A DNA stretch of 64,000 nt from Micromonospora antibiotica (lineage in GTDB: Bacteria; Actinomycetota; Actinomycetes; Mycobacteriales; Micromonosporaceae), in assembly GCF_017599305.1 (NCBI RefSeq), contig NZ_JAGFWR010000021.1:47394-111393 (forward strand). Reading direction: 5' to 3'. The translations under genes and the position numbers were made by a program. Of this stretch, positions 51,665-59,965 are shown piece after piece; the stretch's first letter is position 1, and each line of letters begins with the position of its first letter. The notes beneath the pieces are model-generated. The model was given only the letters and a program-made list of their open reading frames with translations. It had not been told where the DNA came from and made no database searches.

Positions 51665-53062
51665 ATGAGCGCCACCGTCCTGGACCGGGGTACCCCGCGC
51701 CGACCGTTGCCCACCGCCCCCGGCTGGTGGGCCGACCTGGCCGGCAGCGCGGCGGTGCTCAGCCTGCTGGTCGTCGTCGCGCTCTGGACCGCCGACCGGG
51801 GGGTGCAGGAACTGCTCTCCGGGGTGGCCACCGGCCTCACCTCCGCCGGCCGGCTCACCGGCCTGCTCAGCGCCGACCTGATGCTCGTCCAGGTGGTGCT
51901 GATGGCCCGGGTGCCGCTCGTCGAACGGCGCTTCGGCCAGGACCGGATCGCCCGCTGGCACCGGCTGGCCGGCTTCACCTCGTTCCACCTGCTGCTGGCC
52001 CACGTGCTGCTGACCACCCTGGGGTACGCCGGCACCGCCCGGGCGAACCCCGTGACGCAGCTCTGGCTGCTGGTCACCGGGTACCCGGGGATGCTGCTGG
52101 CCACCGCCGCGCTGGCACTGCTGGTGCTGGTGGTGGTCACCTCCGTCCGGGCGGCCCGCCGTCGGCTGCGCTACGAGTCCTGGCACCTGCTGCACCTGTA
52201 CGCGTACCTGGGGATCGGGTTGGCGCTGCCGCACCAGTTGTGGACCGGCGCGGACTTCGTCTCCTCGGCCGCCGCGCGGGCGTACTGGTGGACGGTGTAC
52301 CTGGGGGCGCTGGGCAGTGTGCTGGTGTTCCGGCTCGGCCTGCCGGCGTACCGCTCGCTGCGGCACCGGGTCGAGGTGGCCGCGGTGGTCCCCGAGGCGC
52401 CCGGCGTCACCTCGGTCTGGTTGCGCGGGCGGGACCTGGACCGGCTGCCGGTCCGGGCCGGGCAGTTCTTCGGCTGGCGCTTCCTGACCGGCCCCGGCTG
52501 GTCCCGGGCGCACCCGTACTCGCTGTCCGCCCCGCCGACGGGCGACCTGATGCGGATCACCGTCAAGGACCTCGGCGACGACAGCTCCCGGGTGGCCACC
52601 CTGCGACCGGGCACCCGGGTGCTGCTGGAGGGCCCGTACGGGCGGCTGACCGGACAGCACTGGCGCGGCGGCGGGATCACCCTGCTCGCCTGCGGGATCG
52701 GCGTCACCCCGCTGCTGGCCCTGCTCCGGGAGCTGCCGTACGCACCCGGGCAGGCGGTGCTGCTCTACCGCGTGCGTACCCCGCAGGAGCTGGCCTTCCG
52801 GGCGGAGCTGGAGCAGCTCGCGGTCGACCGCGGGGTGTCGGTCCACTACCTGGTCGGTCCGCGCGGCCGGCAACCCTCCTGGCTACCCGGTTACGCGGCC
52901 GGGCTCCCGGACGCCGAGGCGCTGCGCCGGCTCTCCCCCGGCATCGCCGACCACGACGTCTACCTGTGCGGCCCGGACGGTTGGGTCGACGCGGTGCAGG
53001 CCGCGACCCGGGCCGCCGGGGTGCCCGAGCGGCACGTCCATCACGAACGCTTCGCCTGGTGA
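51665..53062 (+). CDS. Ferric-reductase-like transmembrane flavoprotein
   Basis: The 465-residue protein has about six membrane helices with paired histidines for heme in ARWHRLAGFTSFHLLLAH and SWHLLHLYAYLG, then an FAD-binding domain (GQFFGWRFL, RAHPYSLSAPP) and an NAD-binding domain (LLACGIGVTPLLALL, DVYLCGPDGW). This is the ferric reductase/NOX-type electron-transfer architecture, moving electrons from NAD(P)H across the membrane. It precedes an FMN-binding protein and ApbE, which supports export of electrons to an extracytoplasmic flavoprotein. Confidence 0.92.
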   Translation: MSATVLDRGTPRRPLPTAPGWWADLAGSAAVLSLLVVVALWTADRGVQELLSGVATGLTSAGRLTGLLSADLMLVQVVLMARVPLVERRFGQDRIARWHRLAGFTSFHLLLAHVLLTTLGYAGTARANPVTQLWLLVTGYPGMLLATAALALLVLVVVTSVRAARRRLRYESWHLLHLYAYLGIGLALPHQLWTGADFVSSAAARAYWWTVYLGALGSVLVFRLGLPAYRSLRHRVEVAAVVPEAPGVTSVWLRGRDLDRLPVRAGQFFGWRFLTGPGWSRAHPYSLSAPPTGDLMRITVKDLGDDSSRVATLRPGTRVLLEGPYGRLTGQHWRGGGITLLACGIGVTPLLALLRELPYAPGQAVLLYRVRTPQELAFRAELEQLAVDRGVSVHYLVGPRGRQPSWLPGYAAGLPDAEALRRLSPGIADHDVYLCGPDGWVDAVQAATRAAGVPERHVHHERFAW

Positions 53063-53081
53063 CGGGCGGGAAGGGGGAACC

Positions 53082-53618
53082 GTGCGACGGATCACCATCT
53101 GGCTGCTCTCCACGGTGACCGCCCTGGTGCTGCTGTTCAGCTACCGGACCAGCACCATGGGCGTCGGCGGGGGGACCAGCGCCGTCGCCGTCGACCGCGG
53201 CGGCACCACCCCCGGCTCCGGGGACACGCCCACCGGCACCGGCCCGGGCTCGGGCGTGCCGGGCGGAGACACCGGCGAGGGCGCAAACACCGGCCAGGGT
53301 GGAAACACCGGCGACAGCGCAAGCACCGGCGACAGCGGCGGCGGAAGCTACGACGGGTCGGTGGCGCAGACCCGGTGGGGGCCGGTGCAGGTCCGGATCA
53401 CCGTGGCGGGCGGGCGGATCACCGACGTCACAGCGCTCCAGGTGCCCGACGGCAACTTCCGGGACCAGCAGATCAACGACTACGCGGTACCGATCCTGCG
53501 GCAGGCGGCGCTCACCGCGCAGAGCGCCCGGATCGACACCGTGTCCGGGGCGACCGTCACCAGCGACGGTTACCGCGAGTCCCTCCAGGCCGCCATCGAC
53601 GCGGCGCACCTGAGATGA
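53082..53618 (+). CDS. Exported FMN-binding domain protein
   Basis: The 178-residue protein has an N-terminal membrane anchor (about 5-21), a Gly/Thr/Ser-rich linker (about 26-90) with imperfect TGDSA/TGQGG repeats, and an FMN_bind domain starting near residue 95. DTVSGATVTSDGY contains the SGATVT motif, whose last Thr is the expected covalent FMN attachment site. ApbE, which performs that flavinylation, is encoded next with a 4-nt overlap. It likely accepts electrons from the upstream reductase. Confidence 0.9.
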   Translation: MRRITIWLLSTVTALVLLFSYRTSTMGVGGGTSAVAVDRGGTTPGSGDTPTGTGPGSGVPGGDTGEGANTGQGGNTGDSASTGDSGGGSYDGSVAQTRWGPVQVRITVAGGRITDVTALQVPDGNFRDQQINDYAVPILRQAALTAQSARIDTVSGATVTSDGYRESLQAAIDAAHLR

Positions 53619-54439
53619 GCACGCCGACGGGCCGGACGGTGGAGCTGGACCGGCGGGCCTGGGTGGTGCAGGTGATGGGGCTGCCGGTGAGCGTGCACCT
53701 GCGCGGCCCGGACGTGCACGACGACGCGGTCGCCGCCCGGGTGGAGCGGTTCTTCACCTGGCTGCGCGCGGCCGACGCGACGTTCAGCACCTACCGGCCG
53801 GAGAGCGAGATCGGACGGCTGGCCGGGCGGGAACCCGATCCGGCCACCGCGAGCCCGCTGGTGCGGGAGGTGGCGGAGCTGTGCGAGCTGGCCCGGACGC
53901 GCACCGGCGGCCGGTTCGACGCCCGGCGGCTGCCGCTGCCCACCGGCGGTGCCGGCTACGACCCGTCCGGGCTGGTCAAGGGGTGGGCGGTACAGCGGGC
54001 GGCCGGGTGGCTGGCCGATCTGGCCGGGCACGACCTCTGTCTCAACGCCGGTGGGGACGTGGTGCTGCACGCCGGGGCGGACCGGCCGGCCTGGCGGGTC
54101 GGCATCGAGGACCCGGACCGCCCCGGCCACCTGCTGGACGTGCTGGACCGGCGCGACGGCGCGGTCGCCACCTCGGGCACCGCCCGGCGCGGCGCGCACA
54201 TCGTGGACCCGCGTACCGGCCGACCGGCGACCGCGCTGCGGTCGGTCACCGTGGTCGGGCCGGACCTGCTCTGGGCCGACGTGTACGCCACCGCGGCGAT
54301 GACCCGCGACGCCGACGACGCGCTGACCTGGCTGACCGGCCTGGCCGACCACGAGGCGCTGCTGGTGACCGCCGACGGCCGGATCCGGGCCACCGGGCAC
54401 TGGCCCGGCACCCGTCCCGGGTCGCCGCCCGCCCGCTGA
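53615..54439 (+). CDS. apbE: ApbE-type FAD:protein FMN transferase
   Basis: The 274-residue protein belongs to the ApbE family that attaches FMN to Thr/Ser of secreted flavoproteins. Motifs include ATFSTYRPESEIGRLA, GYDPSGLVKGWAVQRAA, LNAGGDVVLH, ATSGTARRGAHIVDPRTG and DVYATAAM with conserved Asp. The first residues lack a clear signal peptide, so it may act in the cytoplasm. The ATG overlaps the stop of the FMN-binding gene (ATGA). Substrate assignment to that neighbour is inferred from adjacency and its SGATVT motif. Confidence 0.93.
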   Translation: MSTPTGRTVELDRRAWVVQVMGLPVSVHLRGPDVHDDAVAARVERFFTWLRAADATFSTYRPESEIGRLAGREPDPATASPLVREVAELCELARTRTGGRFDARRLPLPTGGAGYDPSGLVKGWAVQRAAGWLADLAGHDLCLNAGGDVVLHAGADRPAWRVGIEDPDRPGHLLDVLDRRDGAVATSGTARRGAHIVDPRTGRPATALRSVTVVGPDLLWADVYATAAMTRDADDALTWLTGLADHEALLVTADGRIRATGHWPGTRPGSPPAR

Positions 54440-54498
54440 CCCGCCACGGTGGGCGGCCGGGTGCGGGGTGTCGGGGCGTACCGGGGAGAATGGGCCGC

Positions 54499-54987
54499 AT
54501 GCAGTCACACCCGAACGTGCAGGCGGTGCAGCGGGCGCTCGACGAAGCGGGCGCGCGGGACGGTTCCGGTGCGGCCAGCCGGGTCCGTCTGCTACCTGAG
54601 GCGGCGCACACCGCCGCCGCGGCGGCCGACGCGCTCGGCGTCACCGTCGGCGCGATCGCCAACTCGCTGGTCTTCGAGGCCGACGGCACGCCGCTGCTGG
54701 TGCTCACCTCCGGCGCGCACCGGGTCGACACCGCCGGCCTGGCCGCCCAGCTCGGGGTGACCCACCTGCGCCGGGCCACCCCCGACTTCGTCCGGGAGCA
54801 CACCGGCCAGGTGATCGGCGGGGTCGCCCCGGTCGGCCACCCCGGGCCGCTGCGCACCCTCGTCGACACCGCCCTGACCGGGCACCCGCAGGTGTGGGCC
54901 GCCGGTGGCGTACCGCAGGCGGTCTTCCCCACCACCTACCCGGAGCTGCTGCGGATCACCGGCGGCACCCCCGCCGAGGTGGCGTGA
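54499..54987 (+). CDS. YbaK/EbsC-type aminoacyl-tRNA deacylase
   Basis: The 162-residue protein fits the YbaK/ProX family that hydrolyses mischarged tRNAs: LLPEAAHTAAAAADALG, GAIANSLVFEADGTPLLVLTSGAHRVD in two motifs, VIGGVAPVGHPG, and an AAGGVPQAVFPTTYPEL end. The ATG at 54499 has GGGGAG 9 nt upstream; an ATG at 54490 is too close to that site. The stop overlaps the next gene. Its position before a carotenoid gene block has no evident functional link. Confidence 0.87.
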   Translation: MQSHPNVQAVQRALDEAGARDGSGAASRVRLLPEAAHTAAAAADALGVTVGAIANSLVFEADGTPLLVLTSGAHRVDTAGLAAQLGVTHLRRATPDFVREHTGQVIGGVAPVGHPGPLRTLVDTALTGHPQVWAAGGVPQAVFPTTYPELLRITGGTPAEVA

Positions 54988-55703
54988 ACACCACCCCGGA
55001 GCTGGTCACCCTGCACGTGTGGCGGGTGCCCCGGGCCGCCGTCGGTCGGGCGTTGGCCCGGATGGCCCGGCATCCGTGGCAGCTGCGACGCACCCCCGGC
55101 GTACGGTTCGGCAAGCTGCTCGGCACCGGGACCGGCACCGGCTTCGGCCCGGGGGACGCCGACCTGACCCGGTGGGCGGCGCTGGTGGTGTGGGAATCCC
55201 CCGCCGCGGCGGCCGGCTTCGACGCCTCCCCGGTCGGCCGTTCCTGGGCCCGGATCGCCCACGCGTCGGCCCGGCTGGAGCTGCGCCCGGTGACCAGCCG
55301 GGGCGAGTGGTCGGGCCGACGGCCGTTCGGCGATCCGGCGGGCGGCCGGGTCGACGGGCCGGTGCTGGCGCTGACCCGGGCCCGGCTGCGTCCCCGCCGG
55401 GCGCTCACCTTCTGGCGGGCCGTCCCGCCGGTCGCCGCCGCACTGCACGCCGCGCCGGGGCTGCTCGCCCGGTTCGGTGTCGGTGAGGCCCCGCTGGGTT
55501 GGCAGGGCACGGTCAGCGTGTGGCGCGACCCGACGGACCTCGTGGCCTTCGCGTACCGTCACCCGGAGCACCGCGCGGCGATCACCCGCACCCCCACCGA
55601 AGGGTGGTACGCGGAGGAGTTGTTCGCGCGCTTCGAGGTGCGCGCAGTGGTCGGGGACCGGTCGGTGCTGGGCTGGGTCGCCGACGGTGATCCGCAACCG
55701 TGA
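54984..55703 (+). CDS. Spheroidene monooxygenase-like (CrtA-like) protein
   Basis: The 239-residue protein resembles CrtA ketolases/hydroxylases: RRTPGVRFGKLLGTGTGTGF (here read as RTPGVRFGKLLGTG and its continuation), WAALVVWESPAAAAGF, and RGEWSGRRPFG. CrtA is a heme-containing oxygenase acting on carotenoid end groups; the exact product in this cluster is unknown. The GTG at 54984 overlaps the deacylase stop by 4 nt. It opens a block with GNAT, CruF-like, glycosyltransferase and desaturase genes. Confidence 0.78.
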   Translation: MNTTPELVTLHVWRVPRAAVGRALARMARHPWQLRRTPGVRFGKLLGTGTGTGFGPGDADLTRWAALVVWESPAAAAGFDASPVGRSWARIAHASARLELRPVTSRGEWSGRRPFGDPAGGRVDGPVLALTRARLRPRRALTFWRAVPPVAAALHAAPGLLARFGVGEAPLGWQGTVSVWRDPTDLVAFAYRHPEHRAAITRTPTEGWYAEELFARFEVRAVVGDRSVLGWVADGDPQP

Positions 55704-55713
55704 GAGGACGCGC

Positions 55714-56283
55714 ATGAGGTTGGTGCGGTGGACGCCGGAGGATCTCGTCCGGCGGCTCGACGACGTGGTCGCGGTGTACGGGGAGGCGATGGGCTACCGC
55801 AGCGACCTGCTGGAGGCCCGACGCGGCTACATCGCCACCCACGCCCGCCGGCCCGGGTTCCGCGCCGTCGCCAGCCTCACCAGCGAGGGCCACCTGGCCG
55901 GCTTCGGGTACGGCTACCTCGGCGCGGGTGGACAGTGGTGGCACGACCAGGTCTACCGGGCGCTGGACCCGGACGCCCGGCAGCGCTGGCTGACCCACTG
56001 CTTCGAGGTGGTCGAGTTGCACGTCCGGCCGCCCGCGCAGGGGCACGGCCTGGGCGCCCGGCAGCTCACCGCCCTGCTCAGCATCGCCGAGGGCGGCACC
56101 ACCCTGCTGTCCACCCCGGAGGCCGACGAGCAGGCGTCGCGGGCCTGGCGGCTCTACCGGCGGTTCGGCTTCGTCGACGTGCTGCGGCACTTCCGCTTCC
56201 CCGGCGACGAACGACCGTTCGGGGTGCTCGGCCGGGACCTGCCGCTGCCCCGACCCGACACGTCCGGCCCGGCCTCGTCGTGA
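55714..56283 (+). CDS. GNAT-family acetyltransferase
   Basis: The 189-residue protein shows the GNAT core: HLAGFGYGYLGAGG and LHVRPPAQGHGLGARQLTALL with the acetyl-CoA pyrophosphate loop QGHGLG, then a YRRFGFVDVLRHF motif. The substrate is unknown. Its ATG at 55714 follows an AGAGGACG site, 10 bp after the monooxygenase stop, and its stop overlaps the CruF-like start, so it is in the carotenoid operon although it may be a bystander. Confidence 0.85.
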   Translation: MRLVRWTPEDLVRRLDDVVAVYGEAMGYRSDLLEARRGYIATHARRPGFRAVASLTSEGHLAGFGYGYLGAGGQWWHDQVYRALDPDARQRWLTHCFEVVELHVRPPAQGHGLGARQLTALLSIAEGGTTLLSTPEADEQASRAWRLYRRFGFVDVLRHFRFPGDERPFGVLGRDLPLPRPDTSGPASS

Positions 56284-57206
56284 CCCGCCGGCACGTCCCG
56301 TGGCTGCTGCTGGCCCTGCTGGTGCTGATCCAGATCTGCTACCCGCTCACCACCGGGGTCACCCGGGCCCGGCTCACCGTCGCCACGGTCGTGCTGGGTT
56401 ACCTGCTGTCGGTGGGGCACGCGCTGCTCACCCGGGGTGCCCGTACGGCGGCGGCGCTGGTCGCGGTGGCCACCGGCGGCGGGTTCGCCATCGAGGCGCT
56501 GGGGGTGGCGACGGGCTTCCCGTTCGGCAGCTACGACTACTCGGGGGAGTTGGGGCCGAAGCTGGCCGGGGTGCCGTTGATCATCCCGCTGGCCTGGACC
56601 TGGATGGCCTGGCCCGCCTGGCTGGCCGCCGTCCGGCTGACCACGCGCGCCGGCCGACTGACCACGTCCGCCGGCCGGATGCCCGGCACCGCGTCGACCA
56701 CCGGCCGAATGCCCGGCACCGTGTCGACCGCCGGCCGGACGCCCGGCACCCTGACGCCGGCGGGGCACGTCGGGCGGGTGGCGTTGGCCACCGTCGGGCT
56801 GGCCGGCTGGGACCTCTTCCTCGACCCGCAGATGGTGGCCGAGGGCTACTGGGTGTGGCGCGACGCCACCCCGGCGCTGCCCGGACTGCCCGGCATCCCG
56901 GTCAGCAACTACCTGGGCTGGTTGCTGTTCGCGGTGCTGCTGATGAGCGCGCTGCGCCCGCTGGCCGGGCCGGCCGTCGCGGTCACCGACTCCCGCGACG
57001 ACCCGATGTTCGCCCTCTACCTGTGGACGTACTTCTCCAGCGTGCTGGCGCACGCGGTCTTCCTCCGGCTGCCCGCCTCGGCGCTCTGGGGTGCGGTGGG
57101 CATGGCGGTGGTGGCGGTGCCGCTGGCGGTGACCCTGCTGCGCGCCCGCCGACGGCCCGCCGACCGGCCGGCACCGCGGCGGCGCGGCGTCGACACCCCG
57201 GCATGA
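56280..57206 (+). CDS. CruF-like carotenoid biosynthesis protein (DUF422)
   Basis: The 308-residue membrane protein has about seven to eight helices and the DUF422/CruF-type motifs FAIEALGVATGFPFGSYDYS, here within the first third, and WDLFLDPQMVAEGYWVW. CruF proteins are 1',2'-hydratases of acyclic carotenoid ends. A loop (about 120-160) contains repeated RLTTSAG, RMPGTAST and RTPGTLTP units, absent from the expected core. The GTG start overlaps the GNAT stop. Confidence 0.82.
   Translation: MTRRHVPWLLLALLVLIQICYPLTTGVTRARLTVATVVLGYLLSVGHALLTRGARTAAALVAVATGGGFAIEALGVATGFPFGSYDYSGELGPKLAGVPLIIPLAWTWMAWPAWLAAVRLTTRAGRLTTSAGRMPGTASTTGRMPGTVSTAGRTPGTLTPAGHVGRVALATVGLAGWDLFLDPQMVAEGYWVWRDATPALPGLPGIPVSNYLGWLLFAVLLMSALRPLAGPAVAVTDSRDDPMFALYLWTYFSSVLAHAVFLRLPASALWGAVGMAVVAVPLAVTLLRARRRPADRPAPRRRGVDTPA
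56635..56770 (+). repeat. In-frame repeats in the CruF-like gene
   Basis: Two 21-bp units (encoding RLTTRAG and RLTTSAG) are followed by three 30-bp units (RMPGTASTTG, RMPGTVSTAG, RTPGTLTPAG). They lie in a loop between membrane helices, and both unit lengths preserve the frame. Confidence 0.8.
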
Positions 57207-57304
57207 GCGGCACCCGCCCCGGCCGACCCGCCCCGCCACCGCGCCGGCACCCGACGCCGGGACGACGACCGCACCCGGCCTGGTCGGTGGGGGCGCGGCG
57301 GTGA
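57203..57304 (+). CDS. Possible 33-residue coupling ORF between cruF-like and glycosyltransferase genes
   Basis: An ATG overlapping the CruF-like stop (ATGA) opens a 33-residue Pro/Arg-rich frame that ends at a TGA overlapping the GTG of the glycosyltransferase (GTGA). It bridges the 94-bp gap exactly. It could couple translation or be a chance frame; the peptide MSGTRPGRPAPPPRR... looks like no known protein. Confidence 0.35.
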   Translation: MSGTRPGRPAPPPRRHPTPGRRPHPAWSVGARR

Positions 57305-58431
57305 CCGTGGTCGCGCTCGTGCTCGCCGTCGCGGTGACCGCGCTGACCGCGCACACCTGGGTCAACGCCCGGTACTGGCTGCGCCGGCCCGCCGACGGGC
57401 CGGTCGGGGTCAACGAGACGGTGGCGGTGCTGCTGCCGCTGCGCGACGAGGCCGATCGGGTCACCCCGTGCCTGCGCGCGCTGCTCGCCCAACAGGGGGT
57501 GTCCGACCTGCGGATCGTGGTGCTCGACGACGGTTCGACCGACGGCACCGCCGGGGTGGTCCGCGCGGTCGTCGGTGACGACCCCCGGGTCACCCTGCAC
57601 ACCGGGGTCACCCCGCCACCGGGCTGGCTGGGCAAGCCGTACGCCTGCCACCAGCTCGCCGGGCACGCCGGACCGGACGCCACCGTGTACGCCTTCGTCG
57701 ACGCGGACGTGGTGCTCACCCCGTACGCGGTGGCGGCGGCGGTGACCGAGCTGCGGGCGGCGCGGGCGACGCTGCTGTCGGCGTACCCGAGGATTCTGGT
57801 GCGGACGGTGGGTGACCGGCTGGTGCAGCCGCTGTTGCAGTGGTTGTGGTTGACCTTCCTGCCGCTGCGCGCGATGGAACGCTCGCCGCGGCCGTCGCTG
57901 GCCGCCGCCGGTGGGCAGTTCCTGCTGGTGGACCGGGCCGGCTACGAGCGGGCCGGCGGGCACGCCGCAGTCGCCGACCGGGTGCTGGAGGACATCGAGC
58001 TGGCCCGCGCGGTGAAACGCGCGGGCGGCCGGATCGCGCTGGCCGACGGCTCCCGGCTGGCCGCCTGCCGGATGTACGAGACCTGGCCGCAGCTGCGCGA
58101 CGGCTACACCAAGTCGCTCTGGGCCACCTTCGGCCACCCGGGGGCCGCCGCGACCGTGGTCGCCGCGCTGCTGCTGCTCTACACCGCGCCACCGCTGCTG
58201 GCGGTGACGGCGCTGGCGGCGGGTTCACCGCCGGCCGCCGGGCTGGCCCTGACCGGGTACGCGGTGGGAGTCGCCGGGCGGGTGGTCGCCGCCCGCGCCA
58301 CCGGCGGCCGGGCCTGGCCCGACGCGCTGGCCCACCCCGGCTCGGTCGTGGTGCTCGGTTGGCTGACCCTACGGTCGTACCATCTGCGGAAGCGGCGTCG
58401 CCTGTCCTGGCGTGGCCGCCCGGTCAGCTAG
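57301..58431 (+). CDS. GT2-family glycosyltransferase (CruG-like)
   Basis: The 376-residue protein has an N-terminal membrane helix, a GT2 domain with VAVLLPLRDEADRV, VVLDDGSTDGTAG (DxD-type acidic motif) and YAFVDADVVLTP, then EDIELARAVKRAGGR, and three C-terminal helices. In carotenoid clusters such enzymes glycosylate the hydroxyl introduced by CruF. The GTG at 57301 overlaps the small upstream frame. The product is inferred from context. Confidence 0.85.
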   Translation: MTVVALVLAVAVTALTAHTWVNARYWLRRPADGPVGVNETVAVLLPLRDEADRVTPCLRALLAQQGVSDLRIVVLDDGSTDGTAGVVRAVVGDDPRVTLHTGVTPPPGWLGKPYACHQLAGHAGPDATVYAFVDADVVLTPYAVAAAVTELRAARATLLSAYPRILVRTVGDRLVQPLLQWLWLTFLPLRAMERSPRPSLAAAGGQFLLVDRAGYERAGGHAAVADRVLEDIELARAVKRAGGRIALADGSRLAACRMYETWPQLRDGYTKSLWATFGHPGAAATVVAALLLLYTAPPLLAVTALAAGSPPAAGLALTGYAVGVAGRVVAARATGGRAWPDALAHPGSVVVLGWLTLRSYHLRKRRRLSWRGRPVS

Positions 58432-58441
58432 GAGGCGCGGC

Positions 58442-59929
58442 ATGGCGCGGATCGTGGTCATCGGCGCCGGCGTGGGCGGGCTGGCCACCGCCGCCCGGCT
58501 CGCCGTCAGCGGGCACGAGGTGACCGTCTTCGAACGGTCCGACACCGTCGGCGGCAAACTCGGCAGGTACGTCCACGACACCCCGGCCGGCAGCTTCCAC
58601 TTCGACACCGGGCCGAGCCTGCTCACCCTGCCGCAGGTCTTCCACGACCTGTTCGAGGCCACCGGCGCGAAACTCGACGAGTACCTCGACCTGACCCCGC
58701 TGGACCCGATCGTGCGGCACGTCTTCCCCGGCGGCGGGCCGGCCCTCGACTCGTGCGCCGACCCGGACGAGTTCGCCGCCCGCATCGGCGTCGCCCTCGG
58801 CGACCGGGCCGCCGCCGACTGGCGGCGGCTGTGGCGGCGGGCCGCCCGGGTGTGGACCGCATCGCACCGGGACATCCTGCGGCGTACCGTCGACTCGCCG
58901 CGCGACCTGGCGGCGCTGGCCTGGCGGCTGGGTGACCTGGCCGCCATCGGGCCCGGCCGCACCCTGCGCGGGCTGGGCCGCAGCCACCTGTCCGACCCCC
59001 GGCTGCGGATGCTGCTCGACCGGTACGCCACCTACACCGGCGCGGACCCACGCCGGGCCCCGGCCGCGCTGGTCGCCGTCCCCTACGCCGAGCTGACCTT
59101 CGGCGGCTGGTACCTGCGCGGCGGGCTGGGCACCCTGGCCGACGCGCTGCTGTCCCGCTGCCTGGATCTGGGCGTGACGGTCCGCACCGGGGAGACCGTC
59201 ACCCGGATCGACGCCGCCGGTGGCCGGGTGCACGGGGTACGCCTCGCCGGGGTCCACGCGCCCGTCCCCGCCGACGTGGTCGTCGCCAACGCCGACGCGC
59301 TCACCGTCTACCGGGACCTGCTGCCGCACCCGGGGCGGCTGGCCGCCCTCACCGACCGCAGCCTGGCCGGTTTCGTGCTGCTGCTCGGGGTACGCGGCGA
59401 CTCCGGGCTGGCCCACCACAACGTCTTCTTCCCCACCGACTACCACGCCGAGTTCGACGCCGTCTTCGGTGACCCCGGGCGGGGGGTGCGGGCCCGACCG
59501 GCGACCGACCCGACAATCTTCGTCACCGTGGCCGACGACCCGACCGCCCGCCCGACCGGGCACGAGGCGTGGTTCGTGCTGGTCAACGCCGCACGCCACG
59601 GCACCGCCCCGGACGCCGTCAACTGGCGTCGGCCGGGGCTCGCCGACGCGTACGCCGACCGGATCCTCGACGTGCTCGCCGCGCGCGGGGTCGACGTCCG
59701 CGACCGGCTGGTGTTCCGCGAGACCCGTACCCCCGCCGACCTGGACGCCGCGACCGCCGCGCCCGGCGGGTCGATCTACGGCACGGCCGGTGGGCTGCTC
59801 CGCCCCGCCAACCGGGGGCCGGTGCACGGGTTGTGGCTGGTCGGCGGCTCCACCCACCCCGGCGGCGGCCTGCCCATGGTCACCCTGTCGGCGCAGATCG
59901 TCGCCGACGAGATCGGCCCCGCCTGGTAG
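58442..59929 (+). CDS. Phytoene desaturase-like FAD oxidoreductase (CrtI/CrtN family)
   Basis: The 495-residue flavoprotein has the N-terminal FAD motif VVIGAGVGGLATAARLAVSG (residues 5-24, read as GAGVGGLATAARLA), FERSDTVGGKLGRY, and the C-terminal CrtI signature LWLVGGSTHPGGGLPMVTLSAQ in two parts. It could be the phytoene desaturase or a later-step desaturase/ketolase of the same family. The AGGAGG ribosome site 7 nt before the ATG makes the start secure. No crtB or other carotenoid genes occur nearby except the polyprenyl synthetase. Confidence 0.9.
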   Translation: MARIVVIGAGVGGLATAARLAVSGHEVTVFERSDTVGGKLGRYVHDTPAGSFHFDTGPSLLTLPQVFHDLFEATGAKLDEYLDLTPLDPIVRHVFPGGGPALDSCADPDEFAARIGVALGDRAAADWRRLWRRAARVWTASHRDILRRTVDSPRDLAALAWRLGDLAAIGPGRTLRGLGRSHLSDPRLRMLLDRYATYTGADPRRAPAALVAVPYAELTFGGWYLRGGLGTLADALLSRCLDLGVTVRTGETVTRIDAAGGRVHGVRLAGVHAPVPADVVVANADALTVYRDLLPHPGRLAALTDRSLAGFVLLLGVRGDSGLAHHNVFFPTDYHAEFDAVFGDPGRGVRARPATDPTIFVTVADDPTARPTGHEAWFVLVNAARHGTAPDAVNWRRPGLADAYADRILDVLAARGVDVRDRLVFRETRTPADLDAATAAPGGSIYGTAGGLLRPANRGPVHGLWLVGGSTHPGGGLPMVTLSAQIVADEIGPAW

Positions 59930-59933
59930 GCCA

Positions 59934-59960
59934 CCGCCCCTGCCCGGCCCGTCGGGGCGG
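59934..59960. terminator. Possible bidirectional terminator after carotenoid block
   Basis: CCGCCCC (59934-59940) pairs with GGGGCGG (59954-59960) around a 13-nt loop, between the convergent ends of the desaturase and phosphatidyltransferase genes. It is short and without T-runs, so only moderately supported. Confidence 0.45.
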
Positions 59961-59965
59961 GCGGG

